Shown here: piece by piece, positions 32,180 to 43,380 of the stretch
Layout: each line of letters opens with the position of its first letter
Position numbering within the stretch: position 1 is the stretch's first letter
Source: Aedes albopictus
Taxonomy: Eukaryota > Arthropoda > Insecta > Diptera > Culicidae
Reading direction: 5' to 3'
Assembly (NCBI RefSeq): GCF_035046485.1
Contig: NC_085137.1
Span: 38,918,566-38,982,565 of the forward strand
DNA: 64,000 nucleotides
Position numbers and translations under genes: made by a program
The notes under the pieces: model-generated
Told to the model about the DNA's origin: nothing
What the model saw: the letters and a program-made list of their open reading frames with translations, nothing else
The model's database searches: none

Positions 32180-33196
32180 TCCCAAGTAACATTTTAAGTT
32201 TTGTTCGACTCTATAAGAGGTTCTCATGATCAATTTGATAAAACTTGCAATAAAACTGATTTATACATCAAAACCTCTTGATAACCTTTATAAGAGCATC
32301 ATCCGGCTAAGTGGACCACTCTCGGAGAGGTTTTGCAAACCGTATGAAGAGTAGCAATAAAACTGTTTTAAAACCTAGTTGAAAATTTTTCCATACTCGA
32401 AAAGAGGTTATGATGATTGTTGTTGTTTTTTTTTTCAACAAAAATTATGACAGCTCAAGAAACAGAGAAGCTTCATCAATGGTACGTAAAGTTCAGGAAG
32501 AGATATCATTCGTAAGTAGGAAGTGATCATTTCAAAGTAATAATTCAGTAGTTATATTGTTGTCAGGCTTATGCGCATTCAATTTTATCGTGAATGTTGG
32601 GGTTGCAGAAACATAAAATTAATGCGCTTCGAAAATGGTGAATATTATCGTCTTGGAATGAAACAAATCAATTTGTTAATTTAGTAAAACTATCTCGAAT
32701 TACAAGAAAACTCAGCAGAGAGAGTTTATTTATGTGAGCATGCTATGAAAATGACGGAAAACTATCAATTCGTTGCTAATTTGAGCAAAATTAACTGTTT
32801 TCCATTCACGTATCTGATTTTTCAATATGGCGACTACCATAATTAGCGAAAATAAAACGAAAGCAAGTTTATTTTTATGATGACCGCAATAATCCTAACA
32901 GTGTCATAGTTTCTGCTTTTCCACCAACAGATGTCGTTACTAATCGAACGGATAGCCATCTGTTGAGAGTTTGAACAGTTTTATTCTGGTAATAATGAAT
33001 GCCAAAAGGTTTACATATCGAAGAGTTTTGTTTACTCTCTAAATCTGGCTTTATGAATATCTTCAAGTATACTGTAAACATTTCATCAATGGTTTTCATA
33101 AAAGTAGTCATAAAACTGTGAGTTTTAATTTTTGCTGTAATAAAACCGTAATAAAAATCAAACAAAACCAATTATCAACAGAATTGTTACTTGGGA
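32180..33196. mobile_element. ~1.0-kb element with TCCCAAGTAACA termini
   Basis: Left TCCCAAGTAACATTTTAA, right GAATTGTTACTTGGGA, complementary over ~14 bases. The interior repeats AATAAAACTG(T/A)T and GATAACCxxTxTAAGAG phrases. No transposase and no clear target duplication. Confidence 0.5.
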
Positions 33197-33239
33197 TATT
33201 CTTATAAAGATCTCTGAGGGAACTCTATCACGGTCTCGA

Positions 33240-33660
33240 AGTTGTGATTCGTGAATATCATACGTTCGCTTTGTGAGTGACAAGCAGGGCGCGGAGGCTG
33301 AAACTTACTGCATTTCGTCGTTCCCGCGTTTTTCTTTGTGTTTTTTGTTCGCACTTTGTGTAAACGATCGACGATGGCTCGGTGGCAAGAGACCATATTG
33401 CCCGCATCGTGGTGCTCGTGTTCGTCGTTATTCCGAGTTCGGAAATGCTAGTATCCAAGAGATTGTTTTTCAGTGCGTCGGGTATTCTCGCTTATGTATT
33501 TTTTTCGGATTCTTCGATGGACGATCGGAGAATCAGCGAGTGGTGTGAACGAGTGCATATTTAATATGGTTGGACCGGTTGCATGCTGAGACCAAAGCCA
33601 ATCATAGAAAACCAGCTGGTCAGGATTACCCGGTGAGTTCGTTCCTTATTATTACTTTTT
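33240..33660 (+). other. unrecognised GC-richer segment with donor-like end
   Basis: Richer in CpG than its surroundings, with overlapping short frames in two registers and CCCG|GTGAGT at 33629-33638. Could be the 5' UTR of a retrotransposon or an untranslated exon; no family was recognised. Confidence 0.25.
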
Positions 33661-33924
33661 ATATTTGAACATGACATATATGGGGATTTCGGAGGGGTAG
33701 CCTAAGGAAGTTAAATGAACTGGTTTCCGGGCAAATGTTCGTGGGGTGGCCAGACTTTGTCACGAGATAACAATTATCATGTTGTTTTCCGAAGGTCTCC
33801 AGTGAATTTAGCTTACCCTGCTACAACAAACCATCAGGTAGATCATTCCGTTCCGGTATGACTCTGCAGCCATAGGTAATCCTTGCGCTGATGGTGGGTA
33901 CACAATCATCAACATCATCATCAT

Positions 33925-34130
33925 CATCATACGTTCGCTTTGTAAGCGAATAGTCATGGTCTCAGTTTCCAGCAGCGTCACCAGCAAATTCTCGTCAAGC
34001 TGAGTGGCACTGACTCTCCTTTGAGCAAATGCTTTTGCGATATGGATAACTGGAACCAAACCAAATAAATTTCTCCTCTGGTGGACGTTCTTCCATATCT
34101 TGAGTATCAGTAGGTCGGCTCCAGAGGCAC
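33925..34130 (+). mobile_element. diverged tRNA-derived SINE
   Basis: CATACGTTCGCTTTGTAAGC ... ATAGTCATGG, then GCAAATTCTCGTCAAGCTGA and GACTCTCCTTTGAGC, align with the better copy at 36897-37165. Confidence 0.5.
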
Positions 34131-34429
34131 GTTCTCCTCCATCTAGGGTATGTGTGCCATCAGTAATCTCATGCTCCCATTTTCATCCTATTCGAAAACA
34201 AGCGATTACGGCACCGATTGACTCCGTTCTTTTTGTTTTCATGGGTGCTCACTTCTAACAAAAAATACAAAAATAAGAAACAAAACAAATAGCGCTTCAA
34301 TCCTTTGTTTTTCATCGGATGAAAATGGGAGCCACATGCTTAATAAGGAAACCAATACCCTATAGTAGAACAGAAAGCAACATCGAAGCAGTACCACTAA
34401 TACTAGTAACTGAGAAAGCATATGGATTT

Positions 34430-34680
34430 CTTCCACAGTTTCTTTAGAGAGTTCCTTCAAAAATTCTTCTAGTGACTCATTAGTATCAGCGTATTTCCTC
34501 TAAAAATTCCTTTATGTAATCCTCTGGAGTTTCATCTAAGGAAATCGTCCTGTAATTTGTCCAGAGATCAATTGCGGTATTTTGCAAAGAATTTCTTCAG
34601 AAAACAAATAAAAAGTTTATCTGGATTTTTTTCATAGTTTCCTCTGCATGAGTTTCGTGGGATTTTTGCAGGAATTGTTT
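34430..34680. repeat. degenerate TTCCTTCAAAAATTC array
   Basis: GAGTTCCTTCAAAAATTCTTC and CTAAAAATTCCTTTATG phrases belong to the TTCCTCCAGAAATTC family and abut the other array family at ~34690. Confidence 0.45.
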
Positions 34681-34689
34681 TAGGAGGGG

Positions 34690-35980
34690 GTTTCAGATGG
34701 CTTTCAGGTGAACATCACGAGGTTTGAGAGGCGTTTGAAGACGCTTCAATGCTATTCAAATCGTTTCAAGGTGTTTCAGGAGGTTGCGGAGGCGTTTTAG
34801 GGAACTCCATGAGGGTTTCAAAGTGTTTCAAAACGTTTCATTGCATTTGACGACGACGTTTCGATGCGTATCAGGGCGTTTCAAGACGTTTCAGGGTGGC
34901 TTAAGGGGCTTCTCAGGCTTTGAGATGAATTTCACGGAAATTTCATGGGGCTTTCTGAGGCATTTTAAGGCGTTCCAATGCCTTGCGGGGCCTTTGAGAG
35001 GGTTGCAGAGGGATTATAAACTTTCAGGTGAATTGCACGGAGGTTTCATGTGTGTTTTAGAGACGTTTCAAATCGTTTCAAAGCGTTTCAAAGACTTTCA
35101 ATGCGTTTCATGTAGTTCAGGAGGTTTCTGGGGGGCCTTTAGGAGGCTTCGCAGGCTTGCAGGTGGTTTCAATGGCGGTTTAAGGTGGTTTCAATGCTTT
35201 TCAGGGCATTTCAGGAGGTTTCAGAGGAGCTTTAGGAGGCTTTAGAGGCTATCAGGTGAATTTAATGCAGATGAAGGTTTTGGAGTCGTTTCAAAGCGTT
35301 TCAATGCGTTTTAACGCGTTTCAGGAAATTTCAGGAAGTTTTAAGGTGAATATATGACGAAGCCACACCTCGAATTTTCAAGAGCACAAATCTGAAGAAC
35401 CGAATGTCGTTTTGAGCTGAAAAGTTGATCGATTGGTTACCTGCTGGTGGTGAAGAATCGATCAACTTTTCAGCGCAAACCGACATTGAGTTCTTCAGAT
35501 TTGTGCTCTTCAAAATTTGAGGTGTGGCTTCGTCATATATTCACCTTAAGGGAAGGGGGCTCCAGAGGTTCGCTGGTGAATTTCACGGAGGTTTCTTGGG
35601 AGTTTTAAAATTTCAAAGCGTTTTGGCGTTTAGAGGACATTCAAGAACTTTCCCATGCGTTTCAGAGCGTTTTAGGAGGTTTCAGAGGGCTTCAGTCAGA
35701 GACTCGCAGGTGTACTTAACGGAGCTTTCAGAGGCGTTTCAATGCGTTTCAGGGCGTTTCAGAAAGTTTTGGGTGGGGAGGGGGGGGGGGGGGGGTTAGG
35801 GGGTAGGTGGTAGGGGGCTTCAGAAGCACTTAGGTGGATTTTACGTAGGTTTCATGGAGTAGTTTTAAGAAGCGTTTCAAAACCTTTCGAAGCGTCTGAA
35901 GGCGTTTCAATGAGTTTTAGGGCTTTTCAGAAAGCTTCTGGGAGTGTGGGGCGTGGTGTAAAGGGGGACTCAGGGTGTCT
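34690..35980 (+). repeat. degenerate GTTTCAAAGCGTTTCAGG array
   Basis: One orientation throughout: GTTTCAAGGTGTTTCAGGAGG, GCGTTTCAATGCG. Holds a foldback insertion (35341-35549) and a poly-G run at 35777-35796. The 153-codon open frame at 34784-35245 is a product of the repeat. Confidence 0.65.
35341..35549. mobile_element. 209-bp foldback element, TTAA ends, inserted in array
   Basis: Arms 35341-35434 and 35456-35549 are complementary with only a few mismatches over 94 bases. Ends read TTAAGGTGAATATATGACGA. The centre holds CTGCTGGTGGTG. TTAA at both tips could be the target site, as for piggyBac-type elements (inference). Confidence 0.75.
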
Positions 35981-36004
35981 CAGGAGGTTTCTTAGTATTC
36001 TTAA

Positions 36005-36395
36005 AGCAAATAACGAACTCTTCACATGACAGCACATGGTTGTACGAGGTTATGCAAACAAATTGCATTCGAAATACTTCAATTGATTCCTTATTGCCTT
36101 TTTATATCAGATGGGCTAAACTCCCTCACTTTATAGAACTTAAGAACATAGATGTCTGACGGTATACGGGTATGTACCTCATTCATAATGCTATTACATA
36201 CAACTAGTAGCTCTCGTAGATTCGATGATCTTTACTCAAGAAAGTTCTTGGAGATCCTCAAACAGACAATGAACTTACCACTTGGCAGCACAAAGTTATA
36301 TGAGGCTGTGTAAGCATAAATTCCTTTAATAATGCTTCAATAGACACTGATTATAGTTATAGATCAGATTTGTCTTAACTCCAGTCTTAAACTTT
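36005..36395. repeat. diverged tandem duplication, spacing ~260 bp
   Basis: AACGAACTCTTCACATGACA...GCACATGGTTGTACGAGG at ~36009 and AATGAACTTACCACTTGGCA...GCACAAAGTTATATGAGG at ~36269 align along ~85 bases including TACTTCAATTGA / TGCTTCAATAGA. Old tandem units. Confidence 0.5.
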
Positions 36396-36896
36396 TAACC
36401 TTTAAATACGCCATTAACGCCCAACTCTGTTTTTTTTCGCAAACCAACTTCATCCTTAAAGCTCTGAACATAATCAAATTCCATTTAGGTAACATTATCT
36501 TAATGGAGGCACCTCAATATATTTTGGATTTGGGTGTAATATAGAGTCGCACTTTCAGCCCAATCTGTTTGTTAACATGCATCAAATACATCAAGCTGAA
36601 AATTATTGCAAAGCACGATATAAATTGCATGATTTGAAAGGACTAAACAATGCGCCTTCGTAGAAATCTGACGAAGAATTTAATTGCCACTATATTACCA
36701 CAGACTTTGTAAAAATTATATGTTTGCTTCAAGCATAAAATGTGCGATAGAATCCCAGAATCCCTTAAATCTCTGAAGTTCTGCAGTAATGCATGGAGCC
36801 GGAACTAAGATACCTTAACTTTATTTTGAATTAAAAAAAAACGAAAGGAGTATGGTAAATAAAAAAAAATCATTTGTAAGAATAAGTGTTACATGC

Positions 36897-37165
36897 CGGG
36901 GCCCGTGGCGTAGTTGGTCACACGTTCGCTTCATATGCGGATGGTCATGGGTTTGATTCCCAGCCCCGGCACTTGCAATTTTTCGTCAGTTGCTCTTCTC
37001 CCGAGAGCGACTGACGCTGACCCTCTTCTGAGCCCCATGGCTCAAACGGACCCGGATACCTGGATATCGGCGAACTGCTACTCAAAATGGACCCCCAATC
37101 GGACTGGAAAGGAACAACGGCCATCCATCACCATCCTTGTGCTCATCATTCTACTAGGTATAAAG
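36897..37165 (+). mobile_element. tRNA-derived SINE, third family (Met-like head)
   Basis: The head GGGCCCGTGGCGTAGTTGGT ... CGCTTCATATGCGG ... GGGTTTGATTCCCAGCCCCG folds as a tRNA with CAT in the anticodon position. The body includes GAGAGCGACTGACGCTGACC and GGACCCCCAATCGGACTGG. A diverged copy lies at 33925. Confidence 0.72.
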
Positions 37166-37270
37166 TAGAAAAAGTGAAAGCAGCAGAAAGGCAACCAGTT
37201 CGATAAAGTAGAATAGAATCTAGACGCTGTACAAAATGTAAGTGCAGCTGTCAATTGAAATAGGACAGAT

Positions 37271-37608
37271 CGGTGTAGTACTAGATTTGTAGTAATGAGC
37301 TGAATTTTAGTATGGTGAGAAGGTCAATTCTCCGTTTCTGCAATAAAATGGTGCAAAAAGCGTGGGTATTATGATTCCTTGCCTAATTTGATGCTGTTTG
37401 AGCAAAACTTTGGGCAACAGTGTTGTTGTTTTCTCCATTTCTTGCAACATAAACAACATAGTCATCCAAAGTTTTGCTCAAACAGCATCAAATTAGGCAA
37501 GGAATCATAATACCCACGCTTTTTGCACCATTTCATTGCAGAAACGGAGAATTGACCTTCTCACCATACTAAAATTCAGCTCATTACTACAAATCTAGTA
37601 CTACACCG
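37271..37608. mobile_element. foldback element with 143-bp arms, one mismatch
   Basis: Left arm 37271-37413 and right arm 37466-37608 are reverse complements at 142 of 143 bases (A/G difference in GCAAT(A/G)AAATGG) around a 52-base loop. The right flank ACGTGCCCC is part of the family terminus. A diverged relative is at 39805-40335. Confidence 0.85.
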
Positions 37609-38159
37609 AACGTGCCCCATTACTCACGTAGTGCCCCAGTGGACAATAGAGCTGTAAATTAGGTTAAGTGATTAAGAATAAAAAAAAAAAGTGTTACGTA
37701 AGCTTATCAATCTTTAATTGATAATCGATCTTAATCTTTAATTGGACATTTTTGAAACTTATAACAATGGAAGCGATAAAATGTATTCTTTTGAAAATTT
37801 AGTTCCACCTTTAAAAATCATTAAAACACGTACTGGTGGATCGCCAAATAATATTGCACACAAAAGTGGGTCACAAGCTGGAAAGGTTTGAGAACCCCTG
37901 ACCTAAAAGATTCTCTGAAAACCAAAAAAGGACAAAACATATTAAAGTTGGGAAAAACTAGAAAAATGTACCTCGGACAAATGAATGTCTACCACTGTAA
38001 CTGATTTTTGGATTTTCGAGATATTTGTTCTAAGCGTTCCGTCTGTTTGTCTGTGGTAAGGAAATATACAATGGATCTTTCGTGTTTGTAACTCTATCTA
38101 CGTTTTTAGCAAGTGTACACCTCTCTCTTCATTCGTGCAGAAATACTGGACAGTTGCAA

Positions 38160-39083
38160 GCTTTCTTCTTCCTTCTTTCTATATGGCTCTACGTTCCAAC
38201 TGGAACTTGGCCTGCCATTCTTCAACTAAGGGTTCTTCGAGCATTTCCACAGTTATTAATTGAAGGGCTTTCTTTGCCTGCCATTGCATGAATTTGTACA
38301 TTGTGAGGCTAGCACAATAATACACTATACCCACACACTTAGAATAAATTACAGTATTCGGTGAAAAAAATCACCGAAACTGATCTGTAAACAAGCAAAC
38401 TACAGTATTACGGCGAAATCGATGAAATTGCAGGAGAAAATCTGTGAAATCTAAGAAATCACCGAAGAACCGGTGAAATCAGACAAATTTACAGAATACC
38501 TGTGAGTATTTTACCGAACTGATCGGTGATGGGACTATTTTACCGTACTACTGTTAAATGCGTTTGACAGCCACGCCGGCAGCTTCGAACATCAGTTCTA
38601 TTAGAATTTGCGCATCATCTCCAAGCAAGACTCTCTTGTACAGTGGCAGCAAGTGTGGTTCCTAATCAGAAGGTCATGTTATTCAATCCCATCGTCGACG
38701 TTTTTTATGAAAATATTGTTTTTTGGTGCTCGCATAAAATCGCCGTAAATTTGTAAAATTTACCGTACGTTCAGTGATATTGAGAATTCATTTGTAAACA
38801 AACATACCGAACGTTCTACGATTTTTACGGTAAATTTGTAAAAAGTACCGAACGTTCCGGTAATTTTGACAGATGCATTTTCCTGAGATTCACAGTACGT
38901 ACGGTGGTTTGAAAAATCACCGAACTTTTTACCGTACGTTCAGCTGTTGAGATTACGGTAAAATTTTACCGTAATCCGTCATTTTTTCTAAGTGTGCAGG
39001 GAGTCGAGAAATTTTTCCCGACCGGAACGGGAATCGAACCCGGCGTCTCCGGATTGGCGATCCATAGCCTTAACCACTACCCG
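38160..39083 (-). mobile_element. tRNA-derived SINE (second family) split by a 663-bp insertion
   Basis: On the - strand the head GGGTAGTGGTTAAGGCTATG ... GGGTTCGATTCCCGTTCCGG lies at 38997-39083 and the body (CAATTAATAACTGTGGAAAT...) at 38160-38333. The two parts join to match the copy at 6455-6716. Confidence 0.72.
38334..38996. mobile_element. 663-bp MITE nested in a SINE
   Basis: CACACTTAGAA at 38334 and TTCTAAGTGTG ending 38996 are exact inverted ends. The interior is dense in TCACCGAA, GTAAAATTTTACC and ACCGTACGTTC phrases, many palindromic. The target duplication is unclear. Confidence 0.7.
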
Positions 39084-39348
39084 AGTAGAAATAAAAATCA
39101 AAACAATATCATCATTTAATACTCCTCAGTGAAGTACTGAAGATCATAATTAGCTATTGGTTTGTTTGACATAAAAGATAAAAGATCAAAAATACGATCA
39201 ACAATTAGTATGGAGAAGAACATAATACATAATATCTCATTTTGATATTATAAGATCAGACTAATATCTGGGCAGATTTGGGCAGTAGCACATCAAACCA
39301 ATGTCATAAAACGATCTGGCAGATGGACTAGAGTTTTAAAAATTAAAA

Positions 39349-39424
39349 TGGCTGCGACCAGAATCGAACTAGTGACCTTATGATTTATGAGCAGTGACAT
39401 TACCACTGCACTACGACTCATACC
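39349..39424 (-). other. tRNA-like sequence in AT-rich repeat
   Basis: The reverse complement contains GTAGTGCAGTGGTAATG (A-box region) and CACTAGTTCGATTCTGGTC (B-box and T-arm), then TTTT. The surroundings (39120-39770) show loosely inverted phrases such as TTTTGATCTTGAG and look like a decayed element. Confidence 0.45.
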
Positions 39425-39804
39425 TGAAAATAGAAGATAATAAGAGCATCAAGTTCTACGTTTTCCAAGGTGTGTGCGACTCATGGTAGTTGTGTTGGTT
39501 TGATCCCGCCAAGTTGTAGATGATTGTGTAAAAGAACTAATTTTGATCTTGAGTAGTAGTTTCCAGATCTTACAATTTTCGGATGTTATAGATGAATGTG
39601 TGAAAGACCTGATTTTGATCTTGAGCAGTAATTTTCAGATCCTTCAGAGCTAATTTTGATCATAAGCTGTATTTTTCAGGTTTCTCAATGATAAATGTTC
39701 AATTGCAGAATATTAATAGGAGTTTCCACCCAAAGCTAGTGATGCAAACTTTAAAACGGCATGTGTAATAACATATTTGGTTTATTTTGCGCCTAAAACA
39801 GGAC

Positions 39805-40335
39805 GAATTTCCACCAATAGGACGCAATCAGTGAAGTACTAGATTATTGTAATGAGCTGAATTTTTTTGTGGTGAGAAGGCAAATTCTCCATTTCTGTAA
39901 TGAAATGACACAAAAAAATGACACAAAAAAGCATGATTCGCGACTACGAAGGTTGATGAGCTGGGAAACACTCTTTCTTCCTACGGGGTTTCTTATGGGA
40001 GTATGAGTGAAAAAAAAAAAGAAAAAAATCTTCCCTCCTTCACTTTTTCACAGAAAACCGCAATCAAATTCATCACCTTCGAAGTCCCCATTTCCTTGCC
40101 TAATTTAATGCTGTTTGAGCAAAACTTCGGGTAACTGTGTCATTGTTTTCTCCATTTCTCCATTTCTTGTAACGATGTTTTCCAAAGTTTTGTTCTAACG
40201 GCATTAAATTAGCCAAGAAATCATAATACCCACACTTTTTGCATGATTTCGTTTCAGAAACGGAGAATTTATGTTCTAACCATAAAAAAATCAGCTAAAA
40301 ATCTAGTACTTCACTTCACTGAACGTGCCCTATGG
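39805..40335. mobile_element. diverged copy of the 37271 foldback family, with internal insertion
   Basis: GTGAAGTACTAGATTATTGT ... GAGAAGGCAAATTCTCC on the left and CGGAGAATTTATG ... AATCTAGTACTTCAC ... GAACGTGCCC on the right pair imperfectly. The middle AATTTAATGCTGTTTGAGC / GGCATTAAATTAGCC is conserved. About 150 bases of foreign sequence interrupt the left arm at ~39920-40095. Confidence 0.6.
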
Positions 40336-40848
40336 TGAACTGTTGCCCAGAAAAGTTTGGAAACATTCAGAAGATCGTAGTCGTCACGACTGTCGTCTGT
40401 TCGTATACCCGAGGCAGAATCACTAAGCACTTTTTTGGGTGAAACTCAAAAAGTTAGCCGTATGCAGCTGTATGTTTTGTTGGATCTAGAATAAATGGTC
40501 CGTTTTTCGAAATGGTCGTATTTTGCTTAGCTCCCAAATTGTCCGGTGATTCATTTATTGGATTCGTACCACAAATGCAAGCTCGACATCGAGGTCCAGC
40601 TCATGTTTTCATCGAACTGAATTGGAAAGCCTCTGCTGGATTACTTACAGTGAAATAAAATAATAAAAACTGGGATTAAGAAACCTATCAAAGAATTCAG
40701 TATATACTTTTGTGCCTTTTTACCTTTCTCGTACACTAAGTGTACTGGAAAGGCTATATGTTCACTCCAAAAACGACTTTTTGATAGAAAGCTCGGAGGG
40801 TCGAATCACATATACCAATCGACTCAGCTCGACGAATTGAGGTGATGT

Positions 40849-40918
40849 CTGTGTGTGTGTATGTGTGTGTGTGTGTGTGTGTGTATGTGTGTATGTGTGT
40901 GCGTATGTGTGTGTGTGG
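40849..40918. repeat. (TG)n microsatellite
   Basis: GTGTGTGT tract with interspersed TATG, about 70 bases. Confidence 0.9.
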
Positions 40919-40959
40919 ACAAAAAAACTCACATCACTTTTTGGCAGTAAACCTCAACC

Positions 40960-42440
40960 GATTTTAATGATCGACGGTTCATTCGACGCGGAATCTGGTC
41001 CCATTGTTTCCTATTGAAAATGGTTCGGATCGGTCCAGCCGTTCCGGAGATATGGCCATTTAGGTGTTCCGGAACGGTACCCCAGGAAGGGCCCAGATAT
41101 GAAAACGCTACAAACCCATCCATGCGACACATCAAACTATGGCATTTTCGATAACTTGATGAACAGTAAGCAGAAAAATAGTCTAGGTATCTGAACCGGT
41201 AGTGTCCCGGAACCGGTTCCGGGTGTCTAGCCGGAAGTGGCCAAACATAAAAGTGGACTAAACCCATGCATGCGACATATCAAACTGCGGCTTTTTCGAT
41301 AACCTGATGAACAGTAAACAGGAAAACATTCTCAGACCATATTGGAACCGGTAGTGTTCCGGAACCGGTTGCAGATGTCCCGCCGGAGGTGGCCAAGAAT
41401 AAAAGTTCACCAAACCCATGCATGCGACATATCAAATAGTGACTTTTTTGATATCCTGATGAACAGTAAGAAGGAAAATATGCTCATACCATATCTGAAC
41501 TGGTTGTGTTTCGGAACCGGTTCCAGGTGTCCGCCGGAAGCGGCCAAATATAAAATTAAATCAAAATAATGCATGCGACATATCAAAACCGCGGCTTTTC
41601 AGATAATCTGTTGAACAGTGAACAGGAAAGCATTTTAAAACCATATCGGAACCGGTAGTGCTCCGGAACCGGTTCCAGATGTCCCTTCGGAAGTGGCCAA
41701 GTATAAAAATTAACCAAACCCATGCATGCGACATATCAAATAGTGGCATTTTTGTTATTTTGATGAACAGAAGCAGGAAAATATTCTCAAAACATATCTG
41801 AACCGGTAGTGTCCGGAATCGGTTCTGGATGCCCCGCTTGACATGGAACTTTGGGAGATGGCTCAGCAGTCTTGGAGGAAATTGAAAAGTAGTTGTTTCA
41901 ATCTTTCCCGAACCCTTGAAAAAGATCCCAAACGGATCGAAACGTCGGGAAAGATTTAAACAACTAGTTTTCAATTTCCTCCAAGACTGCTAAGCCATCT
42001 CCCAAAGTTCTATATCAAAACAGTCGAAACCCGATAAGCAGAAAACCGCTTGACATGGCCAAATATAAAAGTGAACCTAACCCATGCATGCAACATATCA
42101 AATCGCGGATTTTTAGGAATCTCGATTTGTCAAAAAATAAAAAGTTTCCGGCCATATTTGGGACAACCGATAGTGCTCCGCTACCGATTGCCGGAATCCG
42201 GAACCAGTTTCGAGTGTCTCGCGAAATGCACAAATGAACCACACCCATGCATGCAGTATATCAATTCACGACTTTTTAGGAAAACTGACTAACAATTTGC
42301 ATGAAACTAGTCTTTGACCACATCAGGGACAATCGGTAAGTGGTAAAATGTGAACCGAAAGCGGTAAAATGTGAAATTGAACCAAACCCATGCGTGTGGT
42401 ACCATAAAACCACGCTTATTCGACAATGATTGCTGTCAAA
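40960..42440. repeat. ~151-bp satellite array, about 7-8 diverged units
   Basis: The marker GCATGCGACATATCAAA occurs at about 41268, 41420, 41570 and 41722 (spacing 150-152), with variants at 41124, 42084 and 42248. Each unit also has GGAACCGGTAGTGxxCCGGAA and GGAAGTGGCCAA(A/G)TATAAAA. Removing the insertion at 41847-42045 and one target copy restores the 150-base spacing. A related GACATATCAAA phrase is at ~24700. Confidence 0.8.
41847..42045. mobile_element. 199-bp hairpin insertion with 13-bp target duplication
   Basis: CCGCTTGACATGG is present at 41834-41846 and 42046-42058. The insert holds arms of ~64 bases (41847-41910 and 41946-42009) differing at few positions, a loop region CTTGAAAAAGATCCCAAACG followed by GATCGAAACGTCGGG, and an unpaired 3' end that finishes GCAGAAAA. 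Confidence 0.78.
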
Positions 42441-42499
42441 TCACCTAGGTAAAATTTTAATTCGATAAACTAACTATATTTTAGCTTTTGGTTAGATTG

Positions 42500-42954
42500 T
42501 AGGATTTGTTGATTGACCGGCCGCAGTTGCTACTCCAGCATCGCCAGATCAGCTACACTCATACAAGGAACCTTGGGAGATAGCTGCTTGGGACTAACAG
42601 GCATCTTCAGTGTGTGAGCGTTGGTGGTCTTGTATTTTTAGGCCACAATGGCGCCTGCTGCGTCAGGTTGCAGGTCAATGGGGAAGGTGAGGGAAGTGAT
42701 GATTGCAATCGCTTGCCCACATCAGGTCGTTGAATCCTCTGCACCTGCACAAGGTCATGCGGATGTTGGTGTGTTGGTGGGAAATGTTTATTTTTGGCAC
42801 ATGGATCATGCATTTGTGCAAGGATGCCAGGCGTAAAGCGATAGCTGAAGATTACTGTGAAGCGGCACAGTCCGCTTGGTTGCATAACTTGTAGGCGTTA
42901 TATGATAGATTGACACTGTGCTGTGATGAAAGTTGGAAGGAAGGGAAACGGCTT
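42500..42954 (-). other. unassigned retroelement-like segment
   Basis: GC-richer than its flanks. On the - strand it ends ... GGAGTAGCAACTGCGGCCGGTCAATC, similar to a phrase in 59010-59040 (GTCAATCACGGAGTAGCAAC, inverted order). Possibly 3' UTRs of related non-LTR elements; no coding motif is seen. Confidence 0.3.
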
Positions 42955-43160
42955 TTTTTTCAATCCGTTTCTGGTTCTAGCGATCGCTACGAACATAAGA
43001 ATATACATGAGATGTATATGTAGGAGAGAGAGAGTGAGAGAGACAGTAGATAGAGAGATACGAAGTAGGAGGAAAGGGACGAGCCAGAGATTGAACCCAG
43101 GACCTTCTGCATATGAATCAGAAGCGGTAGCCACAAGACCACCAAGCTCGTCAATTTGAC
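42955..43160 (-). mobile_element. tRNA-derived SINE with microsatellite body
   Basis: The reverse complement head GGTGGTCTTGTGGCTACCGC ... GGTCCTGGGTTCAATCTCTG has A and B boxes and CAT in the anticodon-like loop. The body is a CT-repeat and the copy ends TTGAAAAAAAAAG. Confidence 0.6.
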
Positions 43161-43289
43161 GTAATTCTAACATTATGCTGGAATAACGTCAAATAAACTT
43201 CTATACAATTAAAACTTGCGCTGTCGTAACTTTTATATAACATACGTGTTGCTTGAGTTACTACCTATCATTCTTGTTTTCAACGGTCA

Positions 43290-43380
43290 ATAAAATATAG
43301 CCTAAAATGCGCAGAAAAAACTTTGTCGAAGACCGCAAAGTGATCTGTGATTGTGTAAAAAGTTATATCTTAGCTTGTTA
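43290..43380 (+). repeat. fragment related to the 28885-29501 element
   Basis: ATAGCCTAAAATGCGCAGAA ... CTTTGTCGAAGACCGCAAAG matches AATAGCCTAGGATGTTCTGA ... CTTTGTTGAAGACCGCAAAG near 29080. Confidence 0.5.

Noticed and set aside
34784..35245. 153-codon frame, Phe/Gly/Arg-rich
   Set aside because: Arises from the GTTTCAAAGCG repeat; similar frames occur in all arrays of the family and encode no domain.
36897..36971. initiator/elongator Met tRNA gene
   Set aside because: It folds well but continues directly into a SINE body that recurs at 33925, so it is a SINE head.
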